Below are positions 1 to 9,933 of a DNA stretch of 64,000 bases, one piece after another (positions within the stretch are counted from its first letter, which is position 1; each line of letters starts with the position of its first letter). The DNA is from Mycobacterium kubicae. GTDB lineage: Bacteria > Actinomycetota > Actinomycetes > Mycobacteriales > Mycobacteriaceae. The notes under the pieces are model-generated. The model was not told the origin of the DNA. It was given only the letters and a program-made list of their open reading frames with translations, and ran no database searches. The translations under genes were made by a program, and so were the position numbers. The stretch spans positions 1,364,001-1,428,000 of the forward strand of contig NZ_CP065047.1 of assembly GCF_015689175.1 (NCBI RefSeq), read 5' to 3'.

Positions 1-1011
1 GGACCCGACGGCCAGAACCCGCCTGATGAGGTGATGGAGCGGCTGGAAAACGACAAGTACTACCGCTACTGCACCTACCTCTACATCCCCTTCCAGTACC
101 TGAGCGTGCTGCTGGGCGCCTACCTGTTCACCGCGTCGGACCTGCACTGGCTGGGCTTCGACGGCGGACTGGGGTGGGCCGGCAAGCTCGGCCTGGCGCT
201 GTCGGTCGGTGTGCTCGGCGGCGTCGGCATCAACACCGCGCACGAGATGGGCCACAAGAAGGACTCCCTGGAGCGCTGGCTGTCCAAGATCACGCTGGCG
301 CAGACCTGCTACGGCCACTTCTACATCGAGCACAACCGCGGCCACCATGTCCGCGTCTCGACGCCGGAGGACCCCGCCTCGGCGCGCTTCGGGGAGACGT
401 TCTGGGAGTTCCTGCCGCGCAGCGTCCTCGGCAGCCTGCGTTCTGCGGTCAAGCTGGAGGCGCAGCGCATCCGCCGCCAGGGCAACAGCCCGTGGCACCC
501 CAAGACCTACCTGTCCAACGATGTGCTCAACGCGTGGGCCATGTCGCTGGTGCTGTGGGGCGCGTTGATCGCGGTGTTCGGGTGGGGCCTGCTGCCGTTC
601 GTCGTCATCCAGGCGGTCTTCGGCTTCAGCCTGCTGGAAGCCGTCAACTACCTCGAGCACTACGGGCTGTTGCGGCAGAAGAACGCGAACGGCCGCTACG
701 AGCGGTGCGCGCCGGTGCACAGCTGGAACTCCGACCACATCGTCACCAACCTGTTCCTCTACCACCTGCAGCGGCACAGCGACCACCACGCCAACCCCAC
801 CCGGCGCTACCAGACGCTGCGCAGCATGGAAGGGTCGCCGAACCTGCCCAGCGGGTACGCGTCGATGATCTCGCTGACCTACTTCCCGCCGTTGTGGCGC
901 AAGGTGATGGACCACCGGGTACTCGCGCACTACGACGGCGACATCACCAAGGTGAACGTGCAACCGCGGCTGCGGGAGAAGATGCTGGCTCGGTATGGCG
1001 GTGCCGCATGA
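1..1011 (+). CDS. alkB: Alkane 1-monooxygenase AlkB, 5'-truncated by window edge
   Basis: Integral-membrane non-haem di-iron hydroxylase that oxidises the terminal methyl group of medium/long alkanes using electrons from rubredoxin. The reading frame is open to base 1, so the N-terminus lies outside the window; the visible part begins about 330 codons before the stop. The histidine boxes of the family are present: HEMGHKKD (codons at 241-264), EHNRGHH (from 328), NYLEHYG (from about 646) and LQRHSDHH (from 766). Hydrophobic segments lie before and between the boxes. The stop overlaps the rubA start (ATGA), so alkB, rubA and rubB are translationally coupled. Identification is firm. Confidence 0.95.
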   Translation, partial: GPDGQNPPDEVMERLENDKYYRYCTYLYIPFQYLSVLLGAYLFTASDLHWLGFDGGLGWAGKLGLALSVGVLGGVGINTAHEMGHKKDSLERWLSKITLAQTCYGHFYIEHNRGHHVRVSTPEDPASARFGETFWEFLPRSVLGSLRSAVKLEAQRIRRQGNSPWHPKTYLSNDVLNAWAMSLVLWGALIAVFGWGLLPFVVIQAVFGFSLLEAVNYLEHYGLLRQKNANGRYERCAPVHSWNSDHIVTNLFLYHLQRHSDHHANPTRRYQTLRSMEGSPNLPSGYASMISLTYFPPLWRKVMDHRVLAHYDGDITKVNVQPRLREKMLARYGGAA

Positions 1012-1196
1012 CGAGCCCGGCGTCAAACGCCTACCAGTGCCCTGTCTGCGACTACGTCTACGACGAGGCCAAAGGCGACGCCCGCGAAGGCTTCCCCCCG
1101 GGCACCGGATGGGACCAGATCCCCGAGGACTGGTGCTGCCCGGACTGCTCGGTGCGCGAAAAGGTCGATTTCCAACCGATAGGAGCGAGCAAATGA
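1008..1196 (+). CDS. rubA: Rubredoxin 1 (AlkB electron donor)
   Basis: A 62-residue iron-only electron carrier delivering electrons to AlkB. It has the two rubredoxin knuckles, CPVC near the N-terminus and CPDC near the C-terminus, with the conserved [15 protein letters not shown] core between them. ATG overlaps the alkB stop by 4 nt and its own stop overlaps the next rubredoxin start, giving a compact alkB-rubA-rubB operon. The two tandem rubredoxins differ in sequence and may not be interchangeable; which one is AlkG2-type was not determined. Confidence 0.93.
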   Translation: MTSPASNAYQCPVCDYVYDEAKGDAREGFPPGTGWDQIPEDWCCPDCSVREKVDFQPIGASK

Positions 1197-1387
1197 GCGA
1201 CCAGGCCAACGACTACAAGCTGTACCAGTGCGTTCAGTGCGGCTTCGAATACGACGAGGCGCTGGGCTGGCCCGAAGACGGCATCGCGCCCGGCACCCGC
1301 TGGGACGACATCCCGGAGGACTGGAGCTGCCCGGACTGCGGCGCGGCCAAGTCCGACTTCATCATGGTCGAGGTGGCTCGGCCGTGA
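1193..1387 (+). CDS. rubB: Rubredoxin 2
   Basis: A 64-residue rubredoxin with [10 protein letters not shown] and [11 protein letters not shown] iron ligand loops and the [14 protein letters not shown] core. ATG at 1193 overlaps the rubA stop by 4 nt (ATGA). Its stop TGA overlaps the GTG start of the downstream TetR gene, so four genes are chained without gaps. It is expected to carry electrons from rubredoxin reductase to AlkB. Confidence 0.93.
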   Translation: MSDQANDYKLYQCVQCGFEYDEALGWPEDGIAPGTRWDDIPEDWSCPDCGAAKSDFIMVEVARP

Positions 1388-2022
1388 GCGCCTCGAACAC
1401 GACTATTGTCGCGCCTGTGAAGCGCATTCCTTACGCCGAGGCGTCGCGAGCCCTGCTCCGGGATTCGGTGCTGGATGCGATGCGCGACCTGCTGCTCACC
1501 CGCGACTGGTCGGCGATCACCCTGTCCGACGTCGCGCGCTCCGCGGGCATCAGCCGGCAGACCATCTACAACGAGTTCGGCTCCCGGCAGGGCCTGGCGC
1601 AGGGCTACGCACTGCGCCTGGCCGACCGCCTGGTCGACGAGGTGCATGCCGCCCTCGAGGCCAACGTCGGCAACATCTACCAATCCTTCCTGCAGGGGTT
1701 CCGGGCGTTCTTCACCGAGTCGGCGGCCGATCCGCTGGTGATCTCGCTGCTCACCGGCGTCGCCAAGCCGGACCTGCTGCAGCTCATCACCACCGACAGT
1801 GCGCCCATCATCACCCGCGCCTCGACCCGGCTGGCCACCGCTTTCACCCAGACCTGGGTGGCCACCAGCGACGACGACGCCAACGTGCTGTCGCGGGCGA
1901 TCGTGCGGCTGTGCCTGAGCTACGTGTCGATGCCGCCGGAGGCCGACCACGACGTCGCGGCGGACTTGGCCCGGTTGATGACGCCGTTCGCCGAGCGGCA
2001 CGGGGTCAACATCGTCCCCTGA
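1384..2022 (+). CDS. alkX: TetR-family regulator of the alkane operon (AlkX-like)
   Basis: A 212-residue TetR/AcrR regulator. The N-terminal helix-turn-helix is clear ([21 protein letters not shown], about residues 40-60), followed by a helical ligand domain. GTG at 1384 overlaps the rubB stop (GTGA); the length agrees with the M. tuberculosis counterpart Rv3249c (about 211 aa, from memory). Position as the last gene of the alkB-rubA-rubB operon suggests autoregulatory control of alkane hydroxylation, which is inference from context. An in-frame GTG at 1417 is an alternative start. Confidence 0.85.
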   Translation: MSASNTTIVAPVKRIPYAEASRALLRDSVLDAMRDLLLTRDWSAITLSDVARSAGISRQTIYNEFGSRQGLAQGYALRLADRLVDEVHAALEANVGNIYQSFLQGFRAFFTESAADPLVISLLTGVAKPDLLQLITTDSAPIITRASTRLATAFTQTWVATSDDDANVLSRAIVRLCLSYVSMPPEADHDVAADLARLMTPFAERHGVNIVP

Positions 2023-2031
2023 CATGACGCC

Positions 2032-2093
2032 CGGGGGCCGACGGCTACAGTGGCACAAGAGCATACCGAAGCTAAGTAGTTGCTCGGCCCCCG
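2032..2093 (+). other. Stem-loop in the sahH upstream region
   Basis: A perfect 10-bp inverted repeat (CGGGGGCCGA at 2032-2041, complement at 2084-2093) encloses a 42-nt loop between alkX and sahH. It could be a terminator for the alk operon or part of the sahH leader. A TANNNT-type -10 (TACAGT, 2045-2050) lies inside the loop. There is no U-tract after the stem. I could not match it to the known SAH or SAM riboswitch consensus. Confidence 0.5.
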
Positions 2094-2123
2094 TAAGTTT
2101 TCCCAGTAAGGACCAAACACGCC

Positions 2124-3602
2124 ATGACGACGACGGAAAATGCGCTGACCCCAGATGTTCGTAACGGCATCGACTTCAAGATCGCCGATCTGTCGCTAGC
2201 GGAGTTCGGTCGCAAGGAGCTCCGCATCGCCGAGCACGAGATGCCCGGCCTGATGTCGCTGCGCCGCGAGTACGCCGAGGTGCAACCCCTCAAAGGCGCC
2301 CGCATCTCGGGTTCACTGCACATGACCGTGCAGACGGCCGTGCTGATCGAAACCCTCACCGCGCTGGGCGCCGAAGTGCGTTGGGCGTCCTGCAACATCT
2401 TCTCCACCCAGGACCACGCCGCGGCAGCCGTCGTCGTCGGCCCGCACGGCACCCCCGAGGAGCCCAAGGGTGTTCCGGTGTTCGCCTGGAAGGGCGAGAC
2501 GCTCGAGGAGTACTGGTGGGCCGCCGAGCAGATGCTGACCTGGCCCGACCCCGACAAGCCGGCCAACATGATCCTCGACGACGGCGGCGACGCCACCATG
2601 CTGGTGCTGCGCGGCATGCAGTACGAGAAGGCCGGCGTGGTGCCATCCGCCGAAGAGGACGACTCGGCGGAGTGGAAGATCTTCCTCGACCTGCTGCGCC
2701 GCCGGTTCGAGACCGACAAGGGCAAGTGGACCAAGATCGCCGAGTCCGTCAAGGGCGTCACCGAAGAGACCACCACCGGTGTGCTGCGCCTCTACCAGTT
2801 CGCCGCGGCCGGTGACCTGGCCTTCCCGGCGATCAACGTCAACGACTCGGTCACCAAGTCCAAGTTCGACAACAAGTACGGCTGCCGGCACTCCCTGATC
2901 GACGGCATCAACCGCGGCACCGACGCCCTGATCGGCGGCAAGAAGGTGCTGATCTGCGGCTACGGCGACGTCGGCAAGGGCTGCGCGGAGTCGGTCAAGG
3001 GGCAGGGCGCCCGCGTCGTCGTCACCGAGGTCGACCCCATCAACGCGCTGCAGGCGCTGATGGAAGGTTTCGACGTGCAACGCGTCGAGGACGTCATCGG
3101 CGACGCCGACATCGTCGTCACCGCGACCGGCAACAAGGACATCATCACCCTCGAGCACATGAAGGCGATGAAAGACCAGGCGATCCTGGGCAACATCGGC
3201 CACTTCGACAACGAGATCCAGATGGCCGCACTGGAGCGCTCCGGCGCCACCAAGCTCAACATCAAGCCGCAGGTGGACCAGTGGACCTTCGGCGACACCG
3301 GCAAGTCGATCATCGTGCTCTCCGAGGGCCGGTTGCTCAACCTGGGTAACGCCACCGGCCACCCGTCGTTCGTGATGAGCAACAGCTTCTCCAACCAGGT
3401 GATCGCCCAGATCGAGCTGTGGACCAAGAACGACGAGTACGACAACGAGGTCTACCGGCTGCCCAAGCACCTGGACGAGAAGGTGGCCAAGATCCACGTC
3501 GAGGCGCTCGGCGGCAAGCTGACCAAGCTGACCAAGGAGCAGGCCGAATACCTCGGTGTCGACGTCGAGGGCCCCTACAAGCCGGACCACTACCGCTACT
3601 GA
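2124..3602 (+). CDS. sahH: S-adenosyl-L-homocysteine hydrolase
   Basis: Cytosolic NAD-dependent enzyme that splits S-adenosylhomocysteine, the product of all SAM-dependent methylations, into adenosine and homocysteine. At 492 residues it has the usual length for mycobacterial SahH. Visible features are the substrate-domain start ([17 protein letters not shown]), the NAD-binding Rossmann motif [15 protein letters not shown] (about residues 278-292) and the C-terminal KPDHYRY ending characteristic of the family. ATG at 2124. The window carries several SAM-dependent methyltransferases whose by-product this enzyme would clear. Confidence 0.97.
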   Translation: MTTTENALTPDVRNGIDFKIADLSLAEFGRKELRIAEHEMPGLMSLRREYAEVQPLKGARISGSLHMTVQTAVLIETLTALGAEVRWASCNIFSTQDHAAAAVVVGPHGTPEEPKGVPVFAWKGETLEEYWWAAEQMLTWPDPDKPANMILDDGGDATMLVLRGMQYEKAGVVPSAEEDDSAEWKIFLDLLRRRFETDKGKWTKIAESVKGVTEETTTGVLRLYQFAAAGDLAFPAINVNDSVTKSKFDNKYGCRHSLIDGINRGTDALIGGKKVLICGYGDVGKGCAESVKGQGARVVVTEVDPINALQALMEGFDVQRVEDVIGDADIVVTATGNKDIITLEHMKAMKDQAILGNIGHFDNEIQMAALERSGATKLNIKPQVDQWTFGDTGKSIIVLSEGRLLNLGNATGHPSFVMSNSFSNQVIAQIELWTKNDEYDNEVYRLPKHLDEKVAKIHVEALGGKLTKLTKEQAEYLGVDVEGPYKPDHYRY

Positions 3603-3612
3603 GTTTCTCCGC

Positions 3613-3670
3613 CGAGCAGACGCAGAATCGCACGCAGGAACCTCTTCCAGTGCGAGTCTGCGTCTGCTCG
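3613..3670. terminator. Long inverted repeat after sahH, terminator-like
   Basis: Two 21-nt arms (3613-3633 and 3650-3670) are complementary with one mismatch and enclose a 16-nt loop. The hairpin lies directly downstream of the sahH stop and just before the tmk promoter. It lacks a U-tract, as many mycobacterial terminators do. The arm core GCAGACGCAG resembles intergenic hairpins that recur in mycobacterial genomes (from memory). Confidence 0.65.
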
Positions 3671-3682
3671 CGCTACCACCGA

Positions 3683-3694
3683 TAGGCTCGCGCG
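3683..3694 (+). promoter_or_regulatory. Probable leaderless -10 element of tmk
   Basis: TAGGCT (3683-3688) fits the mycobacterial TANNNT -10 and ends six bases before the GTG start of tmk. Transcription would therefore begin at the start codon, as in the common leaderless transcripts of this genus. No Shine-Dalgarno precedes the gene, which agrees. Confidence 0.5.
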
Positions 3695-4333
3695 GTGCTG
3701 ATCGCGATCGAAGGTGTCGACGGTTCGGGCAAGCGCACGTTGACCGACGGGCTGCGGGCGGCGTTCGAATCCGCCGGCAAGTCGGTGACCACGCTGGCGT
3801 TCCCGCGGTACGGCCAAGCGGTGACCGCGGACATCGCGGCCGAGGCGCTGCACGGCGAGCACGGTGATCTGTCGTCCTCGGTCTATGCAATGGCGCTGCT
3901 GTTCGCGCTCGACCGCGCCGCCGCCATCGCGCAGATCGAGGGGCTGACGCGCGACTACGACGTGGTGATCCTGGACCGCTACGTCGCCTCCAACGCGGCC
4001 TACAGCGCGGCCCGGCTGCATCAAGACGCCGCCGGCGAGGCGGTGGCCTGGGTGCAGCGGCTGGAATACCAGCGGCTGGGACTGCCCGCGCCGGACTGGC
4101 AGGTGCTGCTCGCGGTGCCCACCGAACTGGCCGGACAGCGCGCCCGCAGCCGCGCCGAAGCCGATCCCGGCCGGGCCCGGGACAGCTACGAACGCGACGA
4201 CGGCCTGCAGCACCGCACCGGTGCGGTGTACGCCCAACTGGCCGCGGCGGGCTGGGGTGGACGGTGGCTGGTCGTCGACGCAGATGTCGATCCGAGCGCT
4301 CTGGCCGCCACTCTGGCGTCCTCGAAAGGCTGA
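3695..4333 (+). CDS. tmk: Thymidylate kinase
   Basis: A 212-residue dTMP kinase making dTDP from dTMP and ATP for DNA synthesis. It has the P-loop EGVDGSGKRT (about residues 6-15), the base-binding region TLAFPRYG, and the DRY motif in VVILDRYVASNAAYSAARL (about residues 91-109). GTG start at 3695 lies six bases after a TANNNT promoter element, which favours a leaderless message. The neighbours sahH upstream and mtrA downstream match the conserved mycobacterial order. Confidence 0.95.
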   Translation: MLIAIEGVDGSGKRTLTDGLRAAFESAGKSVTTLAFPRYGQAVTADIAAEALHGEHGDLSSSVYAMALLFALDRAAAIAQIEGLTRDYDVVILDRYVASNAAYSAARLHQDAAGEAVAWVQRLEYQRLGLPAPDWQVLLAVPTELAGQRARSRAEADPGRARDSYERDDGLQHRTGAVYAQLAAAGWGGRWLVVDADVDPSALAATLASSKG

Positions 4334-4408
4334 TTTTGACGGTTTTTGCCGTTACTGAGAAAGAAACGCCCGTGTGGTGCGCCAGTTTTGTCCCGAATCG
4401 GTGACACC

Positions 4409-5095
4409 ATGGAGGCCATGAGGCAAAGGATTCTCGTCGTCGACGACGACGCTTCGCTGGCCGAGATGCTCACCATCGTGTTGCGTGGGGAGGGTTTCGA
4501 CACCGCAGTCATCGGTGACGGCACTCAGGCCCTGACCGCGGTGCGCGAGCTGCGCCCGGATCTGGTGCTGTTGGACTTGATGCTGCCCGGCATGAACGGC
4601 ATCGACGTGTGCCGCGTGCTGCGCGCCGACTCCGGCGTGCCGATCGTCATGCTCACGGCCAAGACCGACACCGTGGACGTGGTGCTCGGCCTGGAGTCCG
4701 GCGCGGACGACTACATCATGAAGCCGTTCAAGCCCAAGGAGCTGGTGGCCCGGGTGCGGGCCCGGCTGCGCCGCAACGACGACGAGCCCGCCGAGATGCT
4801 CTCGATCGCCGATGTCGACATCGACGTCCCGGCGCACAAGGTCACCCGTAACGGCGAGCAGATTTCGCTGACACCGCTCGAGTTCGACCTGTTGGTCGCG
4901 TTGGCGCGCAAACCGCGTCAGGTGTTTACTCGTGATGTGCTGCTCGAACAGGTATGGGGATACCGGCACCCGGCGGATACCCGCCTGGTGAATGTGCACG
5001 TCCAGCGTCTGCGGGCCAAGGTCGAGAAAGACCCTGAGAACCCGACTGTGGTGTTGACCGTTCGAGGAGTGGGATACAAGGCCGGACCTCCGTGA
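4409..5095 (+). CDS. mtrA: Two-component response regulator MtrA
   Basis: A 228-residue OmpR/PhoB-type response regulator, near-identical as I recall it to M. tuberculosis MtrA and equal in length. The receiver domain carries the acidic pocket VVDDDAS and phospho-acceptor Asp56 (LLLDLMLPG), with the switch Lys in MKPFKPKEL. The winged-helix DNA-binding domain ends in TVRGVGYKAGPP. The ATG at 4409 is chosen over an upstream in-frame start because it gives the conserved N-terminus MxxMRQRILVVDDD. It pairs with MtrB, encoded 46 bp downstream, to control replication, division and cell-wall genes. Confidence 0.97.
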   Translation: MEAMRQRILVVDDDASLAEMLTIVLRGEGFDTAVIGDGTQALTAVRELRPDLVLLDLMLPGMNGIDVCRVLRADSGVPIVMLTAKTDTVDVVLGLESGADDYIMKPFKPKELVARVRARLRRNDDEPAEMLSIADVDIDVPAHKVTRNGEQISLTPLEFDLLVALARKPRQVFTRDVLLEQVWGYRHPADTRLVNVHVQRLRAKVEKDPENPTVVLTVRGVGYKAGPP

Positions 5096-5141
5096 CCCGC
5101 ACCTTCGGTGCTGAGCGTCGCGTTAGGGGAGAGCGACGCGC

Positions 5142-6830
5142 GTGATGTGGGGCTCGCGGAGACGCATCAGAGGTCACCGCTGGGGGCGAAGTGCCCCCAT
5201 GACGCGCGGCTTGAGCGCGCTGAGTCGCGCCGTCGCGATCGCCTGGCGCCGGTCTTTGCAGCTGCGGGTCGTGGCGTTGACGCTGGGGCTTTCGCTGGCG
5301 GTGATCCTGGCCCTGGGTTTCGTGCTGACCAGTCAGGTCACCAACCGCGTCCTCGACATCAAGGTCAAGGCGGCGATCGACCAGATCGAGCGGGCGCGCA
5401 CCACCGTGACCGGAATCGTCAACGGTGAGGAAACGCGCTCGCTGGACAGCAGCCTGCAACTGGCGCGCAATACCCTGACGTCCAAGACGGATCCCGCCTC
5501 GGGCGCCGGCCTGGCCGGCGCCTTCGACGCGATGCTGGTGGTGCCCGGTGACGGGCCGCGCGCCGCGTCCACCGCCGGGCCGGTCGACCAGGTGCCCAGC
5601 TCGCTGCGCGGCTTCGTCAAGGCCGGGCAGGCGGCCTACCAATACGCGACCGTGCACACCGATGGCTTCTCCGGACCGGCCCTGATCGTCGGCACCCCGA
5701 CATCGTCGCGGGTGGCCAACCTCGAGCTCTACCTCATCTTCCCGCTGGCCAATGAGCAGGCCACCATCACGCTGGTTCGCGGCACCATGGCCACCGGCGG
5801 GCTGGTACTGCTGGTGCTGCTGGCCGGGATCGCGCTGCTGGTGTCGCGGCAGGTGGTGGTGCCGGTGCGCTCGGCGTCGCGGATCGCCGAGCGGTTCGCC
5901 GACGGGCATCTGTCCGAACGCATGCCGGTGCGCGGCGAGGACGACATGGCCCGGCTCGCGGTGTCGTTCAACGACATGGCCGAGAGCCTGTCGCGGCAGA
6001 TCACTCAGCTCGAAGAATTCGGCAACCTGCAGCGCCGCTTCACCTCCGACGTCAGTCACGAACTGCGCACCCCGCTGACCACCGTGCGGATGGCCGCCGA
6101 CTTGATCTATGACCACAGCGCCGACCTCGACCCGGCGCTGCGCCGGTCCACCGAGTTGATGGTCAACGAGCTGGACCGGTTCGAGAGCCTGCTCAGCGAT
6201 CTGCTGGAGATCTCCCGGCACGACGCCGGTGTCGCCGAGCTGTCGGTCGAGGCGGTCGACCTGCGCACCACCGTCAACAGCGCACTGGTCAACGTCGGCC
6301 ACCTCGCCGAGGATGCCGGCATCGAGCTCCTCGTCGACATGCCCGCCGAGGAGGTCATCGCCGAGGTCGACGCGCGCCGGGTCGAACGCATCCTGCGCAA
6401 CCTGATCGCCAACGCCATCGACCACGCCGAGCACAAGCCGGTGCGCATCCGGATGGGCGCCGACGAAGACACCGTCGCGGTCACCGTGCGCGACTACGGC
6501 GTGGGATTGCGGCCGGGGGAGGAGAAGCTGGTGTTCAGCCGGTTCTGGCGCTCGGACCCGTCGCGGGTGCGGCGCTCCGGCGGCACCGGCCTGGGCCTGG
6601 CCATCAGCATCGAAGACGCCCGGTTGCATCAGGGCCGACTGGAAGCCTGGGGGGAGCCGGGCAACGGCGCCTGCTTCCGGCTCACGCTGCCCCTGGTGCG
6701 CGGGCACAAGGTGACCACCAGCCCGCTGCCGATGAAGCCCGTTCCGCAACCCAACGGTCAGCCGGCCGCCCAACCGATTGCCCCCGAGCCCAAAGTCCGC
6801 CCGCGTGAACACGCCGAGCGGAGCGGCTGA
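5142..6830 (+). CDS. mtrB: Sensor histidine kinase MtrB
   Basis: A 562-residue membrane histidine kinase partner of MtrA. After a basic N-terminus there is TM1 (about residues 43-63), an extracytoplasmic domain, TM2 ([13 protein letters not shown] region), a HAMP linker, the HisKA dimerisation box [10 protein letters not shown] with phospho-His306, and the HATPase domain ([26 protein letters not shown]). GTG 5142 is used, preceded by AGGGGAG; ATG 5145 is an alternative. The C-terminus is Pro/Gln-rich. Its stop overlaps the lpqB start by one base, so the two are coupled. Confidence 0.96.
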   Translation: MMWGSRRRIRGHRWGRSAPMTRGLSALSRAVAIAWRRSLQLRVVALTLGLSLAVILALGFVLTSQVTNRVLDIKVKAAIDQIERARTTVTGIVNGEETRSLDSSLQLARNTLTSKTDPASGAGLAGAFDAMLVVPGDGPRAASTAGPVDQVPSSLRGFVKAGQAAYQYATVHTDGFSGPALIVGTPTSSRVANLELYLIFPLANEQATITLVRGTMATGGLVLLVLLAGIALLVSRQVVVPVRSASRIAERFADGHLSERMPVRGEDDMARLAVSFNDMAESLSRQITQLEEFGNLQRRFTSDVSHELRTPLTTVRMAADLIYDHSADLDPALRRSTELMVNELDRFESLLSDLLEISRHDAGVAELSVEAVDLRTTVNSALVNVGHLAEDAGIELLVDMPAEEVIAEVDARRVERILRNLIANAIDHAEHKPVRIRMGADEDTVAVTVRDYGVGLRPGEEKLVFSRFWRSDPSRVRRSGGTGLGLAISIEDARLHQGRLEAWGEPGNGACFRLTLPLVRGHKVTTSPLPMKPVPQPNGQPAAQPIAPEPKVRPREHAERSG

Positions 6831-8587
6831 TGCGCCGGCTGCTGGCCCTGTTGATGGTCGCCCTGCTGCTCGGTGGTTGCGCGAGCGTGCCCAGCTCCTC
6901 GGCCCCGCAAGCCATCGGCACCGTGGAACGGCCCGCACCGTCGAACCTGCCCAAGCCGACCCCCGGCATGGACCCCGATGTGCTGCTGCGCGAATTCCTC
7001 AAAGCCACCGCCGACCCGGCCAACCGCCATCTGGCCGCACGCCAGTTCCTCACCCAATCGGCGTCCAACTCCTGGGACGACGCCGGTAGCGCACTGCTGA
7101 TCGACCACGTCGTCTTCGTCGAAACCCGCGGCGCGGAACGGGTTTCGGCCAACATGCGCGCAGACATCCTGGGTTCGTTGTCCGACATGGGCGTCTTCGA
7201 GACCGCCGATGGCCAGCTGCCGGATCCCGGACCCATCGAGTTGGTCAAGACCTCCGGCGGATGGCGCATTGACCGGCTGCCCAACGGGGTGTTTCTGGAC
7301 TGGCAGCAGTTCCAGGCCACCTACAAGCGCAACACGTTGTACTTCGCCGACCCCACCGGCAAAACGGTGGTCCCGGATCCGCGCTACGTCGCGGTGTCCG
7401 ACCACGACCAGCTGGCCACCGAGCTCGTCTCCAAGGTGCTGGCCGGGCCCCGCCCGGAGATGGTGCACAGCGTGCGCAACCTGCTGTCCCCGCCGCTGCG
7501 GCTACGCGGACCGGTGACCCGCGCCGACGGCGGCAAGAGCGGGGTGGGCAAGGGGTACGGCGGCGCGCGCGTCGATCTGGAGAAGCTGGCCACCACCGAC
7601 CCGCACAGCCGGACATTGCTTGCCGCACAGATCATTTGGACGCTGGCGCGCGCGGATATCCGGGGCCCGTATGTGATCAACGCCGACGGCGCCCCGCTCG
7701 ACGACCGATTCGTGCAGGGTTGGAACACCTCCGACGTCGCCGCCACCGACCCCGGTGTCGCCGACGGCGCCGGAGCCGGCCTGCATGCGCTGGTCAGTGG
7801 GTCGCTGGTCAAGTTGGACGGACAGCGGGTCACCACCGTGCCCGGCGCGTTCGGCCGGATGGGGGATCAGACCGGTGCGGCGCTGTCGCGCAATGGCCGG
7901 CAAGTGGCCGCGGTGGTCACCCTGCGCCGCGGCGCGCCCGACATGGCGGCGTCACTGTGGATCGGTGACCTCGGGGGCGAGGCCGTGCAGTCGGCGGACG
8001 GACACAACCTGTCGCGGCCGAGCTGGTCGCTGGACGACGCGGTGTGGGTGGTGGTCGACACCAACAACGTGCTGCGCGCGATTCAGGAGCCGGCGTCCGG
8101 GCAGCCGGCGCGAATTCCGGTGGATTCCAACGCAATCGCCTCCCGGTTCCCCGGTCCCATCACCGACTTGCAGCTGTCCCGGGACGGCACCCGGGCCGCG
8201 ATGGTGATCGACGGGCAGGTGATCCTGGCCAGTGTCGAGCAGACGCAGGCGGGCCAGTTCGCGCTGACCTACCCACGGCGGCTGGGTTTCGGCCTGGGCT
8301 CTTCGGTGGTGTCGCTGTACTGGCGCACCAGCGACGACATCGTCGTCACCCGCAACGACGCCACTCATCCGGTGTCGTATGTGAACCTCGACGGCGTCAA
8401 CTCCGATGCGCCGTCCCACGGCCTGCAGATCCCGCTGTTCGCGATCGCGGCCAACCCCTCCACGGTGTACGTCTCCGCGCCCCAGGGGGTGCTGCAGTAT
8501 TCGCCGTCGGCCGCGGAAAATCCGCAGGGCTGGTCGGATGTGGCCGGCCTGGTGATCGCGGGCGCGGCGCCGGTACTGCCGGGATGA
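6830..8587 (+). CDS. lpqB: Lipoprotein LpqB (MtrAB accessory)
   Basis: A 585-residue exported lipoprotein. The signal peptide ends in the lipobox LLGGC with lipidated Cys17. A GerMN-like domain follows, then a C-terminal beta-propeller-like region. LpqB is known to interact with the MtrB extracytoplasmic domain and to modulate MtrAB signalling. It is the third gene of mtrA-mtrB-lpqB, with ATG overlapping the mtrB stop. The conserved backbone stops here: the next genes belong to an accessory island. Confidence 0.95.
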   Translation: MRRLLALLMVALLLGGCASVPSSSAPQAIGTVERPAPSNLPKPTPGMDPDVLLREFLKATADPANRHLAARQFLTQSASNSWDDAGSALLIDHVVFVETRGAERVSANMRADILGSLSDMGVFETADGQLPDPGPIELVKTSGGWRIDRLPNGVFLDWQQFQATYKRNTLYFADPTGKTVVPDPRYVAVSDHDQLATELVSKVLAGPRPEMVHSVRNLLSPPLRLRGPVTRADGGKSGVGKGYGGARVDLEKLATTDPHSRTLLAAQIIWTLARADIRGPYVINADGAPLDDRFVQGWNTSDVAATDPGVADGAGAGLHALVSGSLVKLDGQRVTTVPGAFGRMGDQTGAALSRNGRQVAAVVTLRRGAPDMAASLWIGDLGGEAVQSADGHNLSRPSWSLDDAVWVVVDTNNVLRAIQEPASGQPARIPVDSNAIASRFPGPITDLQLSRDGTRAAMVIDGQVILASVEQTQAGQFALTYPRRLGFGLGSSVVSLYWRTSDDIVVTRNDATHPVSYVNLDGVNSDAPSHGLQIPLFAIAANPSTVYVSAPQGVLQYSPSAAENPQGWSDVAGLVIAGAAPVLPG

Positions 8588-8618
8588 CCCCGCCGGCAGA
8601 GCCGCGTTGTCCCGCTCG

Positions 8619-9872
8619 TCACGTCACCGATAAACGGACCGGAAGCGCGGTCAGGCCACGCATCAAAGTGCTGCTGCGGTACTCGGGAGAAAAGTTGTCA
8701 CACAAGCTGATTCGCGTGAATCGGGCAAGCAGCCGACCAATCGCGATCTCCCCCTCGAGGCGCGCCAGTGGCGCGCCCAGGCAATGGTGAATGCCGTAGC
8801 CGAACGCGAGATGTGGGTTGGGCGTTCTGGTCACGTCGAGGCGATGGGGATCGTCGAACTGGCGGTCGTCGTGGTTGGCCGAAAGCAGCGCCACCAACAC
8901 CGGTTGACCCGCCGGTATCTCGACGTCGCCGACTGTCACAGCCTCGGTGGTGAACCGTTGGGTGGCCATATTGAGTGGGCTCTCGATGCGCAGAAATTCC
9001 TCGACGGCCTGCGGTAACAGTGCGCTATTGGCGCGCACTGCCGCCAGCTGAGCTGGATTGCACAACAACGCCAGGACGCCATTGCCGATGAGGTTCACCG
9101 TGGTCTCGTAGCCCGCCAAGATCAGCAGGAAAGCGGTCGACACCAGCTCGTCCGGGGACAGTTCATCATCGGCAACCGACGTTTGCACCAAAGCGCCCAG
9201 CAGGTCTTCGGTGGGCACCTGACGCTTGGCATCGATCAATCTGGCCAACAGTTCGGCCAGCGCCTCCTCGGCGGCGCTTAACTCATCGGGGTTGGCGGTG
9301 GTCAAGAGAGGCTCAACGTGCCTGCGAAAGGCGCTGCGCACCTCCGGCGGCACGCCGAGTAACTCGCTGATCACCCGTAGTGGCAACTGGAGCGCGTACG
9401 ACTCCATCAGGTCCACCACCCCGTGCGCGGCGGCGGTGGCTGCGATGGGATCGAGCAGTTCGTCGGCGATGCGGCCAATCGTCGGCCGCATCCGTTGCAC
9501 GCTGCGGACAGTGAAGGCTTTGGTGACCAGTTTGCGCAACCGAGTGTGGTCAGGCGGGTCCTGGAGCAGCATGTGGCTGTAGAGCACCGACTGATGCGGG
9601 CTGTCTCTGCCTGCCGGGTAGAGCTCCATCACCGCACGCCAGTTCTTGCTCAGCCGTGGATCGACCAAAGCAGCTTTCGCCTCGGCATATCGGGTGATCA
9701 GCCAGACGTGATGGCCACCCCACATCGCGACGCGACACGCTGGGCCGCTGGCGCGGAGCTGGCTGTAGGTGGCGTGCGGATTCTGGACGAAGGCCCGGCC
9801 AAGCCGAGGCAAGGGCTGCGCCGGGACAGGCTCTGTTGCGACCCGGCAGTCGTTCTGGCTCATAGCTCGCAT
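8619..9872 (-). CDS. Cytochrome P450
   Basis: A bacterial class-I P450 of about 417 residues. It has the I-helix oxygen-activation motif AGYETT, a K-helix ExxR (EFLR) and the haem-ligand loop FGYGIHHCLGAPLAR with its Cys. ATG at 9872 is the most upstream sensible start; ATG 9863 is also possible, and the upstream in-frame extension looks non-coding. It lies 61 bp downstream of an XRE regulator in the same direction, probably as one unit. The substrate cannot be inferred. Its redox partners are not encoded beside it. Confidence 0.9.
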   Translation of the reverse strand: MRAMSQNDCRVATEPVPAQPLPRLGRAFVQNPHATYSQLRASGPACRVAMWGGHHVWLITRYAEAKAALVDPRLSKNWRAVMELYPAGRDSPHQSVLYSHMLLQDPPDHTRLRKLVTKAFTVRSVQRMRPTIGRIADELLDPIAATAAAHGVVDLMESYALQLPLRVISELLGVPPEVRSAFRRHVEPLLTTANPDELSAAEEALAELLARLIDAKRQVPTEDLLGALVQTSVADDELSPDELVSTAFLLILAGYETTVNLIGNGVLALLCNPAQLAAVRANSALLPQAVEEFLRIESPLNMATQRFTTEAVTVGDVEIPAGQPVLVALLSANHDDRQFDDPHRLDVTRTPNPHLAFGYGIHHCLGAPLARLEGEIAIGRLLARFTRISLCDNFSPEYRSSTLMRGLTALPVRLSVT

Positions 9873-9933
9873 AGTGCGTACGCCCACCGCGGTTATCCAG
9901 GATGCCGATTTCCTGGTTGCGTGACTCCCAGGG

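Noticed and set aside
2023..2123. SAH or SAM-IV riboswitch upstream of sahH
   Set aside because: A stem-loop is present, but I could not find the conserved core of either class.
2313..3890. Long minus-strand open frame across sahH and tmk
   Set aside because: It is antisense to two well-supported genes; the composition is a G+C-bias artefact and no domain is recognisable.
4926..6938. 670-codon minus-strand frame across mtrB
   Set aside because: Fully antisense to mtrB, with no recognisable motif and Arg/Gly/His-rich content typical of shadow frames.
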